A stretch of 64,000 nt of DNA from Silene latifolia (lineage: Eukaryota > Streptophyta > Magnoliopsida > Caryophyllales > Caryophyllaceae). The stretch spans positions 224,406,292 to 224,470,291 of the forward strand of contig NC_133534.1 in NCBI RefSeq assembly GCF_048544455.1, given 5' to 3'. Below are positions 10,128 through 21,090 of the stretch, piece after piece. The notes under the pieces were generated by a model, which was not told the DNA's origin, searched no databases, and worked only from the letters and a program-made list of their open reading frames with translations. The translations under genes were made by a program, and so were the position numbers. The stretch's first letter is position 1; every line of letters begins with the position of its first letter.

Positions 10128-10455
10128 CGATCCTGAAACCTGTAACCAATGAACTTAATGAACATAGGGAGTCAATTAAAATGAACCCGGGGTAAAGGTT
10201 GTAGGAGCTAATGCAAAGACTTGGGAGACGTCCTAAAGTTGCGAACTCGCCCTACAATTTTGAACCGGTCACCATGGGATAAGTGTCGGGATCGTTATGT
10301 GCATATTGTGTGCTGTGTGTATCTATGTAGTAGTATGTTGCATGAATTGATGATGATGACGTGAATTATATGTTGGTGGATTGTAAAGCATGAAAGTATA
10401 ATGATTGATACATGTAATTTGGCATGTTATAGTTATGTAAGGGAAAAGTGTTTTG

Positions 10456-10460
<5 letters not shown>

Positions 10461-10500
<40 letters not shown>
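10461..10500. repeat. (AT)n microsatellite
   Basis: About 20 uninterrupted AT units inside the non-autonomous LTR element. The minus-strand open frame across it is a translation of simple repeat. Confidence 0.95.
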
Positions 10501-10505
<5 letters not shown>

Positions 10506-11100
10506 GATGTGTAAGTCTACATGTTGTTGTTGTCGTGTTGAGTAAAAGTACAGAAGGTTGGGAGTGTGAATTGAACATGTGCTGAGTGAATATGTTGAAC
10601 GAATATGGTGGATAAATATGTGGTATGATGGATGAATTAGTGGAAAAGATGAATCATCGTGGTAGTAACATGTGAATAGGGGACTTGATGTCATGTATTT
10701 GTGATTTTGGTTTACGAAAAGTGATAGAATAAAAACATGTGAGTAAGTCATAATTGACAAGTTAGATAAGTTATGTGCATGATGAATGTTGTTGTTTGGC
10801 TTTTGAAAATAGTAACATATGATTATGAATACTGGTTTTATGAGTTTTGGACTGGTTTTGTTTGCTTGGTTGTTGTTTAAGTTGTTTGGAAGTAAAATCA
10901 AGTAGTTGTGTTTTTCGATTATAAAGAGGTTGTCTTTAAACTGTTATAACTTGAGATTCATAAATGATTTTGATGTGATTCCAATTGGAGGTGATAGCTT
11001 GTCCTTTTACGATTGTAACGATAGGTCACACGCCCAAAACGACCAAGAAATGAGTGAGTTATGACTGTTTTACGAAAACTGGACAGTGCTGAGAATTGGG

Positions 11101-11270
11101 GTACTCGATCGAGTATCCTTGGTACTCGATCGAGTAAGGGGGCACTCGATCGAGTACCTTAGTTACTCGATCGAGTAGCCCTGGTGATTTGTTTTACGTG
11201 CTTCTGATCTTCACCTACTCGATCGAGTAAGTCCCTTTACTCGATCGAGTGGCTCAGACTCGATCTAGTG
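11101..11270. repeat. Internal array of ACTCGATCGAGT palindromes
   Basis: Palindromes start at 11103, 11124, 11144, 11165, 11217 and 11239, with an imperfect seventh (ACTCGATCTAGT) at 11258. Spacing is 19-22 bp apart from one 52-bp gap. It is the same motif and spacing as in the LTRs, here inside the element, about 1 kb after the 5' LTR. Confidence 0.85.
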
Positions 11271-14231
11271 ACCCCTATTTTGGGTCATATGTTTATCTTT
11301 TGACTTCGTTGCATATTATGTTTAATTCAAAGGCGTTATTTTGCTTCTTTATGCATTGTTTTACATGTATGTTGGTCTTGACGCGTAAGTTACCCAATTT
11401 TGTGGTGTAAAGAGTGGCACCTATGATGAGTATGAGTTCGGTGGGGAGGACATGATTTATATGTGTTGGGATTAGTAAGACTTAATTGAGGCATAGAGCA
11501 TGTTGTGTGAGACGAGATGAGTGACATGATTGTATGTTGAGTAATGAAAATGTAAGTGAATGTGGGCAAGGCATGATGTAAGTTTAAGGAACGTGAGAAT
11601 GAAAAGATTGAAAGAAAGGATGTGGATAGTAGCAACCTGAGATGTATAATAAATTATGGAGGGAGATGGTTAGAAATAGTGTTGAGTAAGAACATATGTA
11701 ATGAAAGGTCGTTTGGAAATAGTGGTAAATAGCGAACTTAATGGGACATGTCGCGACGTGGATTTGCGGTAGTGGACCGAGTTTGGAAATTTGTGTTATC
11801 GAGAGATGAAACTACTGTGTGATTTCCTTGGGTAATTAACGGTATTAAATGAATTATGATTTCTAGAGATGTAAAAAGGTAGATGCAATTGTTTGAACAT
11901 TAAACGTTGATTCTATGGATAGATTAGTGGCAAGTGTGAGTGATAGCATAATAAGAGAAGATCCATGGTAAGAAAGAGTGGGATGATGTCGGTAGAAAGT
12001 AATGGAATTTGAGTTTTGGAGCAACGAAGGGGTAACTGGATTTCTAAAGAGTTAGCTAGAAGGAATAAGGAGTTGAACTATTAATTGGTATTATTGAGTG
12101 TAAAGAGAAAAGAAGGATAAAAGTAAGTAGAGGAAAATATTCACCGGAGTTATGTGATATAAAGGTAAGGAATCATCGAAATGTGTGATATTATCATGAG
12201 GATGTTAGTTAATGGTTATATGGGAGCTTCAGGACAACATGTTTAATAATGAGTTTCGAGAAATTAAGGAAAGTAAGAAGTTAGTAGAATATCTACATGA
12301 TATGAGATTTTGGTGGAGAAATGGATGATGATTCAATTAAGGAAAATATTGGGAAGAATGTTGAGGTAATTTTGTTCATGGATTCGATGTTCGTTGTTTG
12401 GGATGTTAACCAAAGATAGAAAAGAAATCATGATGTTTAGAGATGAGTGAAGAGGTTTGATGTCCAGGACAAAGTGGTAGTGTTATGGTCTTTGACTAGT
12501 GGTTAAGGGTAAGGGTATATTAGAAAAGTGGCAATTCTAAAGAGGTTGATTTTGTAAAGACTGAATTGATAAAAGTATGGTTGTCAGGAAGTATAAGACA
12601 TAGTCTTAGGAGGTGGTTTCTCATAATGAGTGTTAGCGGTATGGTTATGTATGGCGCGAAGGTGCTGGTGATGCGAATGGAAGAATGTGATGAGGGGCAT
12701 GCGAGTTAAGCTCGGACAACAGGTAACCTTTGTTGAGTGGTAACTTACGTGGTCAGGATTGACTAGTTGGTTGTGATTACGGGTCTATGATATGTGTAAA
12801 TGTTTGTGTGAGGTTCTGACCTCACAAGAAGTGGTATGGTGTGATAATTATAAAGCTGTTTTATGAACGTTCTGTAATATATATGTTGGACACGGTAGTT
12901 TAATTGAATGATATCCAAAAAGGTAATAATTTGATTAATTTGACATGGCTAGTTATAATTTTATGTGTATTAATAACACACGTGTATTCCGTGAAATGGT
13001 AGAGATGATGTTCATGAGATGCTTATCTGTTTATTCATATAATATGTTGCGTTGTGATTGAGTAAAGTGGATTTGAGTAAGTTTTCTTGTCCGAAAGGTT
13101 ATTTCCGAGTCAGTATTTATGGAATTGTATGTAGTTGTGATGTCTATCGATGTGGTTGTGGTGCCTCGGGTGGCGATCCGGGCTCGATATTTAGTGTTGT
13201 GATGCGGGTATTTTCGCACTACGGTGTGGCTGTTGGTGGCGGTGTTGTGATGCCGTCACCGGTTGTGGTGGAGTAGGCGGGATGATTATGATACGAGTTT
13301 TCGAAAGTGCATACCAGTTATACATAGATTGTTGTTTTGTTTCTTTGTTGTTCTTTGTGAGTTTTGGTTGAACATGTAGACAGTTGTCTTGCTTATTGAT
13401 GTTTTCTTTACCAGGTTAAGTTAAGAATGAGGTAGAGTATGATATGAAATAGAGTTGAATATGTTTTCGTTGTTGTCATGGTATAGTGATATTCTGTTGA
13501 TGGGACACGGTTGTGAGAGGTTGTTACAGTAATTTTGATCTTGTTCTAGATAAGCCTTTAGTGGACATGGTAATGGCAAGTGATTCGTAGAACATGTGTA
13601 GTAATGAGCTGATATATGCAGGTGGTTCATAATCCTTTGTTGAGACAGTGAGTGTAGGGCGTTGAGTAATTAGTGTCGTGTTAAGTTATGTATGAGGCTT
13701 GCGGTAATAAAAGAAAGGAACTTGAGGATCTAGTGTGAGTGTACGTAACAAGTGTGGATCGTGAGTTATGCTTTTGGTGGTAAGAGTTTTATGTAGTTTA
13801 TATAGAGAGGTGTGTCATGTTGCGGTAATAGGGAACAAGTGAAGTTTTGGGTTAAATTAAGGATTTTGTGGTATAGGTTAGGTGCTATGCCGAATGAGTT
13901 GAGGAATGAGAAATGTTTATGTACGGGAGCCTTGGATATAAGAATAGTGAGTGTTTGGTTTATAAACGGTTATCTTTGACATATAGTGGTAAAGAGGGTA
14001 ATGAAATATAGCTAAGAATTTAGTATTAGTGAGTTACGAGGACGTAACATTTTTCATGGTGGTGCATGCGGTAATATAATTGGAAGTAGAGTGTTAACGT
14101 AGCGTAAAGGAGGGATCTGTTTTGTGGATAATACTTATAAAAGGCCATGGCCGTGTTTGTAGTAGGGTGATGCTTCGGAGTATGAGAATATTTTATATAG
14201 TGTTGACAGTTGGAGGATGATGTTATGAGTC

Positions 14232-14597
14232 TGAGTAAACTTCGAGGACGAAGTTCCTTTTAAGGGTGGTAGAATGTAACATTCCGTTTGATGTCTATGA
14301 GTGTCTTAGTATTGGGTTTGATAGTTGATGATATTATGGAGCTAGCAGCATTAGAGGATGGTAGTTGATTATGTATGGAGTTGGTGTCGTGAGAGATATA
14401 TATGTGGTAGATACGATATAGTGAGTCATGTTGTGGAAGTAAACATAGTTGGTAGAATGGGGGTTAAGAGTTCATGTTCTATGTTCGGTCGAGTTCTTGA
14501 GTCCTTAGCTAAGTTGTTGTGTCTTGGTCGAGTCAGTATGGTTGTTTTTATGTATGGGTTGAACTTCGAGGACGAAGTTCTTTTAAGGAGGGAAGAC
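14232..14597 (+). other. Duplicated retroelement 3'-end junction
   Basis: AACTTCGAGGACGAAGTTC occurs at about 14240 and again at about 14558. The first copy is followed by a purine-rich stretch and TGTAACATTCCG, which looks like the start of an LTR of a related but different family; the second copy leads into this element's own 3' LTR. The interior therefore seems to contain the fossil end of another element. Confidence 0.55.
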
Positions 14598-15960
14598 TGT
14601 AATACTCCGTATTTATAAGTCTTTGGGTACTCTATCGAGTAGGCCTTACTCTGTCGAGTAAGGGTAAGTTGCGAAATAAAATAGTTTCTGACCTGTTGGG
14701 TACTCGATCGAGTAGCTGGGGCACTCGATCGAGTAGGGGGGTACTCGATCGAGTACCTTGGGTACTCGATCGAGTGTTCGGTTTTACGGGGAATTTTCTC
14801 GGGTTTTGTTAATTATGCGATTAAGGTATTTAAGTATCGTCGTCATTGTTTTAAATCACTTTTACAAAACCTAAATTCCTGTTTAAGAGAGAAAGCAAAC
14901 AAGTCCATCTTCTTAATCGCATTCTTAGCAATTCCGGAGTTCGACACGGTCGAGTTCTTGTCGTTGTTAAATGCACGTTGAGTTCCTTGCGTCGAGGGTA
15001 AGATCTATGTACCCTTTTTATTGTATTTCCTTTGATTTGGTTAAACCCTAATTTAGGGATTTGAGGGTTTTTGTGTAGATTGTGATTCGGTAGTGTTTGT
15101 ATGTTTGTATAATAGGAGGAGGTTTTGTAGAAGAGCCTTTTTTGATAATTTGTAGAGACCGTCGATAATTATGCTTTCCAGGTAGGATTCCCTACTTAGT
15201 ATTAGTCCCATAATGGGATGATTGTTGATGTGTGAGATTGATTGTTTGATATAGTGATTATATTGTAACGGTTGTTGATGTTGTGATTGTGATTGGTTGT
15301 CTATGGTTCTCGAGATGCGTTCTCGGCTGAGTGGAGTCACTTGCGGGAGTGACTTCACGCCCTAGTTTCGCCCTTCGTGGAACCCGCCACGGAAGGGGAT
15401 GTGCACATTAATGGGACAGGGTTATCGCTCGGTATGATGAGCGGGGCTTAGGTGGGAACGGCTGCGGTCCCCCACTGGCAGGGCTGGTCCAGTGGACAGT
15501 CGGTGATTGAGATTGATGGGATTGGAGTAGTTGTGTGTATGTGTGACGGTTAAGCTATCTGTGTATCTTCTTTGTTGATATATATATAAGTTGTGTGTGA
15601 TTAATCTTCCCGTTTAAATGTTTTAAAAGCTGTGGTGATCCATTCGGGGTGGTGAGCGAGTTGCTTAGTTTTAAGGTATATCTTGGATACGCGTGGGATC
15701 TAGCTGGGGATGGAGTCATCACATATCGGAGTCTTTAGTCTTCATTTGTGTTTATTAGAAACAGTTCCTTTCAGTTGGTTTATAGTTTGAGAACAGTTGT
15801 ATTTTGCTTACAGTTGGTTTTGTAATGTAATCACTTAAACTTATTTAATAAAGTATGTTTCTTCATTGTCATATGATTATCATGCCTCGGGTAACCGAGA
15901 TGGTAGCATCCTTATACCTGAGTGGTCCTGGTAAGGCACTTGGAGTATGGGGGTGTTACA
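14598..15960 (+). repeat. 3' LTR of the 8.76-kb element
   Basis: 1,363 bp, preceded by a polypurine tract. Palindromes ACTCGATCGAGT begin at 14702, 14723, 14743 and 14764. It is followed directly by the TACTC target duplication. Confidence 0.88.
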
Positions 15961-16114
15961 TACTCCACCTCTCAATCCCTTTCACATCCCTCCGTCTAAT
16001 TTTTCCTCCTTCTCTCTCCACATTCAAAAATCTTTGAAAAAACCATCTGTATGCCTCATTTTTTTTCCGATCATTGATAATTAGACAAATAATTAAAAGA
16101 CATTATCAGTAACG

Positions 16115-19100
16115 ATGGTAACAAAGCAATCAACAGTGAAGAAAAACTCAAGATCTGCAAGGGATAAGGATGATGTTGGTGGAGGTGTGTATTTCCGTTG
16201 ATATTGTTTTAGATTTTTTGCTTAATGTTTATGATTATACTTCCATGGTTTAATAATTGAGACTTGCAAATGTTGGGTCATGTTATATGTTGGTTTGTTG
16301 GTGTTAATCAAGATCATTAACGATTATACTCAAGATCATACTGAAGATCATTAACGATTGTTTGATTATGTTGGTTTTGTTATATAAATTTTTTTATTAG
16401 TATGTTCAGGTTTTGTGATTGAATGTTAATGTTGTTTTTGTTGTTATTTTGTTTAAGGGACGGGTGAAAAGGCGGTACCTGCGAAGCCGTCGAAACCTTC
16501 AACTACTACAGGGAGGAAGAAAGTTGTGCCAAAGGTGTCGGGGAAAGGGAAAAGCAAAGGTAAACCAGTGGAGGATGAAGTAGAGGACAGTGATGTGGCA
16601 GACGAAGGTACAGATGAGGAGGCGGTAGTTGTAAGTAAAGGGAAGAGGAAAAGGTGACATTCAGTTTAGGGAGTGCGAAAGGCAAGGGGAAGGGGATAGC
16701 AGTGGAGGAGGAGGATGAACCAGATGAGGAAGACGATATTGAGACAGATGATAAGGAAGGGGACTACGTCGAGGAAGGCAAGTTCTCAGTTTGTATGCTG
16801 TTTTACAATTTTTTTTGGATGATCCTAATACCAATTCTTTGTTACACAAAATATAGACGTTGTGGATGAAGCTGTGAAGATGGCGGTAAACGTTGGGAAA
16901 AGCGCGCTGAAAAAGAGAGCTGTTGGAAAGCCAATGGAGGTAACAAAAGGTGAGTTGTTGACATTGTATGTGTATTTGTCGACATTGTTCACGTTGTTGC
17001 GGAAGTGGTTACAAGTTTAGTAAAGGTGTTTACATTTTTTGTGTATTTGTCGATATTGTTTACATTTCAAAATCATAAAGTTGTTGTTTACAAGTTTAGT
17101 AAAGTTGTTTACAAATAAGATGGTAACATGTTTAGTAAAGATGTTGACATGGTTGATAATTAAAAAACATGTAAGCATTTGTTGACATGATTCAGAGAAT
17201 ATAAAATATGTAACCATTGGTTGGGTATGTCGTGAATATTATGTTCTATAATGGTTCTAGAAAGGTATTTAACTTGTAACAAGGTGACCAATTTTAGTGT
17301 GAATGTTATGGGAATGAGGTACTTACAAAGGTATTTAACTTGTAGACACTTAGTAAATGAATTTGTTTGAATTTTGCAGAGCATCCACTTAAGCCAAAAG
17401 CGTTGAAAATGATTCAGCGGAGAACAGAGGTTGGTGAAGGATCAAAGAAAGGAAAGAGGGCTGAAACTGCTATGGTGCTAGTGAAGTAAGTCAATATTTT
17501 ATGAGCTCAAGGTTATTGTGTTTTTGTGAGTTTTTGTTGATGGAATTTGTAAGCAGATTCGGTGTAGTTGTTGAGTTGGTAATTAGGCTACAAAATACAC
17601 ATAAAATGATGACAATTTGATGTTTTTTTGTATGTGGCTTAATTTCTTGGGGGGGCAATTTGGAGGTAATTGTAGTGTGGGTAAAAGGGTGTAGGGAATA
17701 ATATTGACCATAGTATTGAATTTGTAGGAAATAATATTGAGGGGACCAATTTGGAGGTAATTGGAATGTGTTGGCATCTTGTTGAATTTTGACATTATTT
17801 TTTTACATGTTGTTATGTGTTTGTAATATTTCCATTTTCTGTAAGAGAGTTTGTAGGGAATAATATTGACCATAGTATTGAAAGTGGTGAATAGTTTAAT
17901 GTTGACATTATTTTGTTACATGTGATATGTTTTTAATGTTTTTAATCTAGGTGAATGTTGACATTATTTTGTTACATGTTATATGTTTTTAATGTTCCCA
18001 TTTTCAGTAGGATAGTGTATAGGGAAAATATTGACAAAAGTATTGACTGTGGTGACAAGGTTTAAGAAAATTGGTGTACTTTTTTTGTTAGTTCATTAAT
18101 TGGGTGATCACAAATTGGTCAAGTGTAATGAAACTAAAAGGGTGACAGAGTGAGGTATATTTGTTGACATTCTGATATGTGTGTTGCTATTTTAATGTCC
18201 TCAATTTTTGTTGAAAGGGTATGTAGGTTACATTATTAACAACAATGTTTAAAATGGTGACAAGTTTAATGTTAACATTTAGAGTTGAGATAGTGTATAG
18301 GTTACATATTACCAAAAATGTTAAAACTGGTGACATGTTTGGGGAAGTTTGTTATATTTGTTGGCGTGTCTTCACTTGTTGGGTAGGCAATTTCTATATG
18401 TTTGTAGTGATATTTAATGTTCTATTTTTTATTAATGAAATTGTTGTCATATAGTTGATTTGTTCACAATTTTTTGTACTTTTGTTGATAGGAAAAAGAA
18501 GGAATTGGATGGGCATGGGTCACCCAGGCAGTTGTTCAACTTGATTGGTATGTTAACGGAGTCTCAAAAGAAGGATGTGGAGGACATCGGCTTTGGTGGC
18601 CTATTGGAGTTGAAAACGCATGCGTTTTATCATCAAATGGTGGATTGGTTGCTGCGTAAATATGATCCTAGCTCCCGGATGTTCCTCTTCAACAGGCACG
18701 TCCAGTTTGTCCTGACAAAGCACGATGTGTACGATGCCTTCATGTTACCTTGTTCTAAAAGCACGATAGAGGCGAAGAACGACCCGGATTTGGTCAAGAT
18801 TTGGCGTGACCGTTTCAAGTTGTCGAAGACCGAGGAGTTGTCATTTGATGCTGTTAGGCAAGAGATGGAGGGGCTGCCTGATGGAGGGGTTGACTTCAAA
18901 AAGCTGTTTGTAGTTTTCGCTATTGGGACATTCTTGGCTCCTATTGTGCACAACCATATCGACTTGCGCCTGGTGAAAGCTGTGGAGAATGTGGACGACA
19001 TTGCTCATTTAGATTGGTGTTCGTTGGTGCTTCTCCGTCTGAACGCAGCAGTGGATTCTTGGAGGACACACAACACCAGAAACGTCGGCGGCTGTCTGAT

Positions 19101-19780
19101 GTTCCTGCAGATGATGTACTTCCATCGCTTGACGAGGTGGGGCCTTCCGAAGAGGACTACACTGCCACTGGTCCAGCATTGGACGTACGAGCGTTTGAAG
19201 GAGAGGATGGCCCAGGAGGTGGCAGCATACCCCCATCATCAAGGTTTCGGGATTGGCGTTTGGGAGCTTCAGTCATATCCAGTTTTAAGACAACTTCCAA
19301 ATAGGCTTTACCGTAGGCCAACTGAAAACGAACCAGCATCTAGGAACCCTCCAGTGCGATTTGTCCAGCTACCACTACTAGACGGAGTTCCGACAGATGA
19401 GGAGTTGCAGGCCACGTTCTATGATGTACGATGCTCTCTAAAACTTTGGCATATTTCTTACCATATTGTTTATATATGTCTTTGTAATGTTAATCAGTTT
19501 GATCATTATGTGACCATTTAAAATCAATGTTGACATTCTTGAATTTTGTATAGGTCCGCGTCCGTAATTGGATGACAACAAGGAGGAATCTTTCTGTGGT
19601 TAATGTTATACACAAGAGGCTGATGAGGGAGTTAGGAGCCCAGGAGGAGGTTGGTGTAGATCTTCAGTCCAGTGAGATGACAAGTGGAGCTTCTGGGTCA
19701 CAAAAAATGTATGCTAAGATGAAAGACATATACACCAATATTGAACGAAACATTCATCACAGTTCATGTTCCATGAGAAA
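16115..19780 (+). CDS. Multi-exon plant-mobile-domain-like protein (transposon-associated family)
   Basis: A spliced reading frame can be followed through plausible exons: 16115-16184, 16458 to about 16782, 16857-16949, 17380-17485, 18492-19425 and 19554 to about 19780. Codon phase is kept across most junctions (donors GTGTGT, GTGAGT, GTAAGT, GTACGA; one GC donor, GCAAGT, after 16777). The N-terminal exons encode a Lys- and Glu/Asp-rich low-complexity region, probably nuclear. The large fifth exon begins KKKELDGHGSPRQLFNLIGM and contains DIGFGGLLELKTHAFYHQMV, VDWLLRKYDPSSR and FVLTKHDVYDAFMLPC. From memory this resembles the N-terminal domain of plant proteins linked to ULP1-protease-carrying Mutator elements. 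No C48 protease domain follows. The second exon hits a TGA near 16654 unless an extra splice or a frameshift intervenes. The 3' end runs into a duplicated segment and has no clear stop, so it may be truncated. Confidence 0.55.
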
Positions 19781-20222
19781 AGAGTCGAATATGATTTTAT
19801 TAAGAAAATTCAACAGAAACGTGTTTAAAAGTAGAAAATATAATTATTGGATTTGCCCTAATAATTATAATGACAATGAGCTATAAGTTCAGTTCATGTT
19901 CCATGCGCAAAGAGTAAAATAGAATTTTATTAAGATCATTCAACATAACAGTGTTTAGAAGTAGAAAAATTTACTATTTGTGATTTGCCCTAATAATTAT
20001 AACGGATTTTCTAACATGTGCCCTTAGGGCACATGATAATAATCTAACTAGGGAAATATTGTTGAGAATATTTCATGATAAGTTAGAATTGAAACTCATA
20101 TTTACCATAATTAGTGTAATAATCTTGAAAATCTTCCTCTATTTAGATTATTATCATGTGCCCTTATGGCACATGTTAGAAAAACCCTTATTATAATGAT
20201 AATGAGCTATAAGTTTTCAACA
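19757..20222. repeat. Local tandem duplication split by a MITE
   Basis: A unit of about 130 bp, starting near GTTCATGTTCCATGAGAAAA and ending TTTGCCCTAATAATTATAAT, occurs at about 19757-19885 and again from about 19889. The second copy is interrupted at 20003-20187 by a MITE, after which ATGATAATGAGCTATAAGTT continues the unit. It lies at the 3' end of the plant-mobile-domain-like gene and may have cut that gene off. Confidence 0.65.
20003..20187. mobile_element. 185-bp Mutator-type MITE with nested palindromes
   Basis: The ends form an inverted repeat of over 40 bp (TTTTCTAACATGTGCCCTTA ... and its complement, reaching GATAATAATCTAA). Each arm itself contains a near palindrome, CATGTGCCCT/AGGGCACATG. 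The flanks TAATTATAA (19994-20002) and TTATTATAA (20188-20196) agree at 8 of 9 positions, a 9-bp duplication as in Mutator-like elements. There is no coding capacity. Confidence 0.75.
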
Positions 20223-20247
20223 GCAAAGACGACGTAATTATACATAC

Positions 20248-20383
20248 CATTACTCTTATCCGTCAACACTTGATGAGTTCTGAAATCATCGTCATCTTCG
20301 TCTTCCATTGTACCGTCACTTAGGGCTCCGTCAATTACAGCTAAATCGATTAGAGCATCGTCAAGTATGCATGCGTCGGCCAT
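20248..20383 (-). CDS. Possible first exon of a minus-strand gene
   Basis: Reading the minus strand from an ATG at 20383 gives 45 residues, MADACILDDALIDLAVIDGA followed by an acidic run (MEDEDDDD) and THQVLTDKSN, ending at a good splice donor (G|GTATGT at 20247-20242). The length, acidic composition and donor suggest a genuine 5' exon. The downstream direction (below 20240) runs into the duplicated segment and MITE, and I cannot find a continuation, so it may be an orphan exon. I do not recognise the family. Confidence 0.35.
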
Positions 20384-20399
20384 TTGTTTAATTCCGCGG

Positions 20400-20957
20400 A
20401 ATATTTTAGATATTAATACCCTAAAGTGAGAGACTTTTGTATCGTGAATATTAGATTTTGGGATGTTGAGAGGGAAGAAATGATATGAAGAAATTGGGAT
20501 GTTGAGAGGGAAGAAATGATATATTCAATCTCATGCAAGGATGAAATGTTGTACAAGCAAGATCAGAAATGAAGGAAGAAATGAGGGACAGGGGCATTAA
20601 TGGTGGCATGTTAATTGTCAATTATTAGAATTAAATATGTAGGTTTTGTACTATTTGTTGTAGAAAAGTCTTAATTGTACAACACTCCCATTAATGCATG
20701 CAGGGGAAGTGTGGGCTCCGTTTTGCTATGACCCGGACGAAAATGAGAGGTATTTGACCCGTCGCAAGCTTGCGACGGTTAGTTGCGTCGCAAATGAGAA
20801 TTTGTGCTACCTTGTAAACTACCTAACCAATCACACAGCGTGCGTTCATATGCTTTTAGGTTGGGTAATTCTAATGACTATTGAATTATATCCATCTTAC
20901 TTTTACAATTTAAAATTTATAATGTACCAAAAAAAACAATTTAAATTTTATTGTAAA
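20400..20957. other. Non-coding; repeat-derived
   Basis: It contains an imperfect local duplication (GGGATGTTGAGAGGGAAGAA twice near 20460-20520) and, at 20759-20778, the 20-bp palindrome also present at 8548-8571. No gene is seen. Confidence 0.45.
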
Positions 20958-21090
20958 CTAGTTTTAACCCCGTGCAAAAAATGCACGGGTTATTTTTAAT
21001 TCCGTACAAAAAATATGCGGATTATATTACTTTTAGTTTCTAATATACGAAATATATTAATATGAACATAATTAGACGCAATGTTCTCAA
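20958..21090 (-). mobile_element. Helitron 3' terminus (truncated copy)
   Basis: On the minus strand the sequence ends with the hairpin CCCGTGCATTTTTTGCACGG followed by GGTTAAAACTAG and then T. A short GC hairpin 10-12 nt before a CTAG (CTRR) end, inserted before a host T, is the Helitron 3' signature. The body is cut after about 130 bp by the next Helitron, which starts at 21091. Confidence 0.6.

Larger units (their letters stand above)
8762..15960 (+). mobile_element. Complete non-autonomous LTR retrotransposon without pol
   Basis: Two LTRs (8762-10111 and 14598-15960) start TGTAATACTCCG and end GGGGTGTTACA. The flanks are the 5-bp duplication TACTC (8757-8761 and 15961-15965), so this is one intact insertion. 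An initiator-tRNA-Met-type primer-binding site, TGGTATCAGAGAGA, begins two bases after the left LTR, and a purine tract AAGGAGGGAAGA precedes the right LTR. The 4.5-kb interior shows no gag, protease, reverse transcriptase or integrase in any frame, so it must depend on proteins supplied by another element. The sequence just inside the right LTR (AACTTCGAGGACGAAGTTC) resembles the 3' end of Tekay/Del chromoviruses, suggesting parentage. Confidence 0.88.

Noticed and set aside
10323..10901. 192-codon open frame on the minus strand in the 8.76-kb LTR element
   Set aside because: It runs through an (AT)n microsatellite (Tyr-Ile repeats) and has no family resemblance; it is open by composition only.
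8866..11270. Regular palindromes that could suggest a CRISPR array
   Set aside because: The unit is 21 bp with no 25-40-bp unique spacers, lies in an LTR element of a plant genome, and has no cas genes.
18245..18454. Short frame before the large plant-mobile-domain-like exon
   Set aside because: It lies in the intron between 17485 and 18492, is AT-rich and matches nothing.
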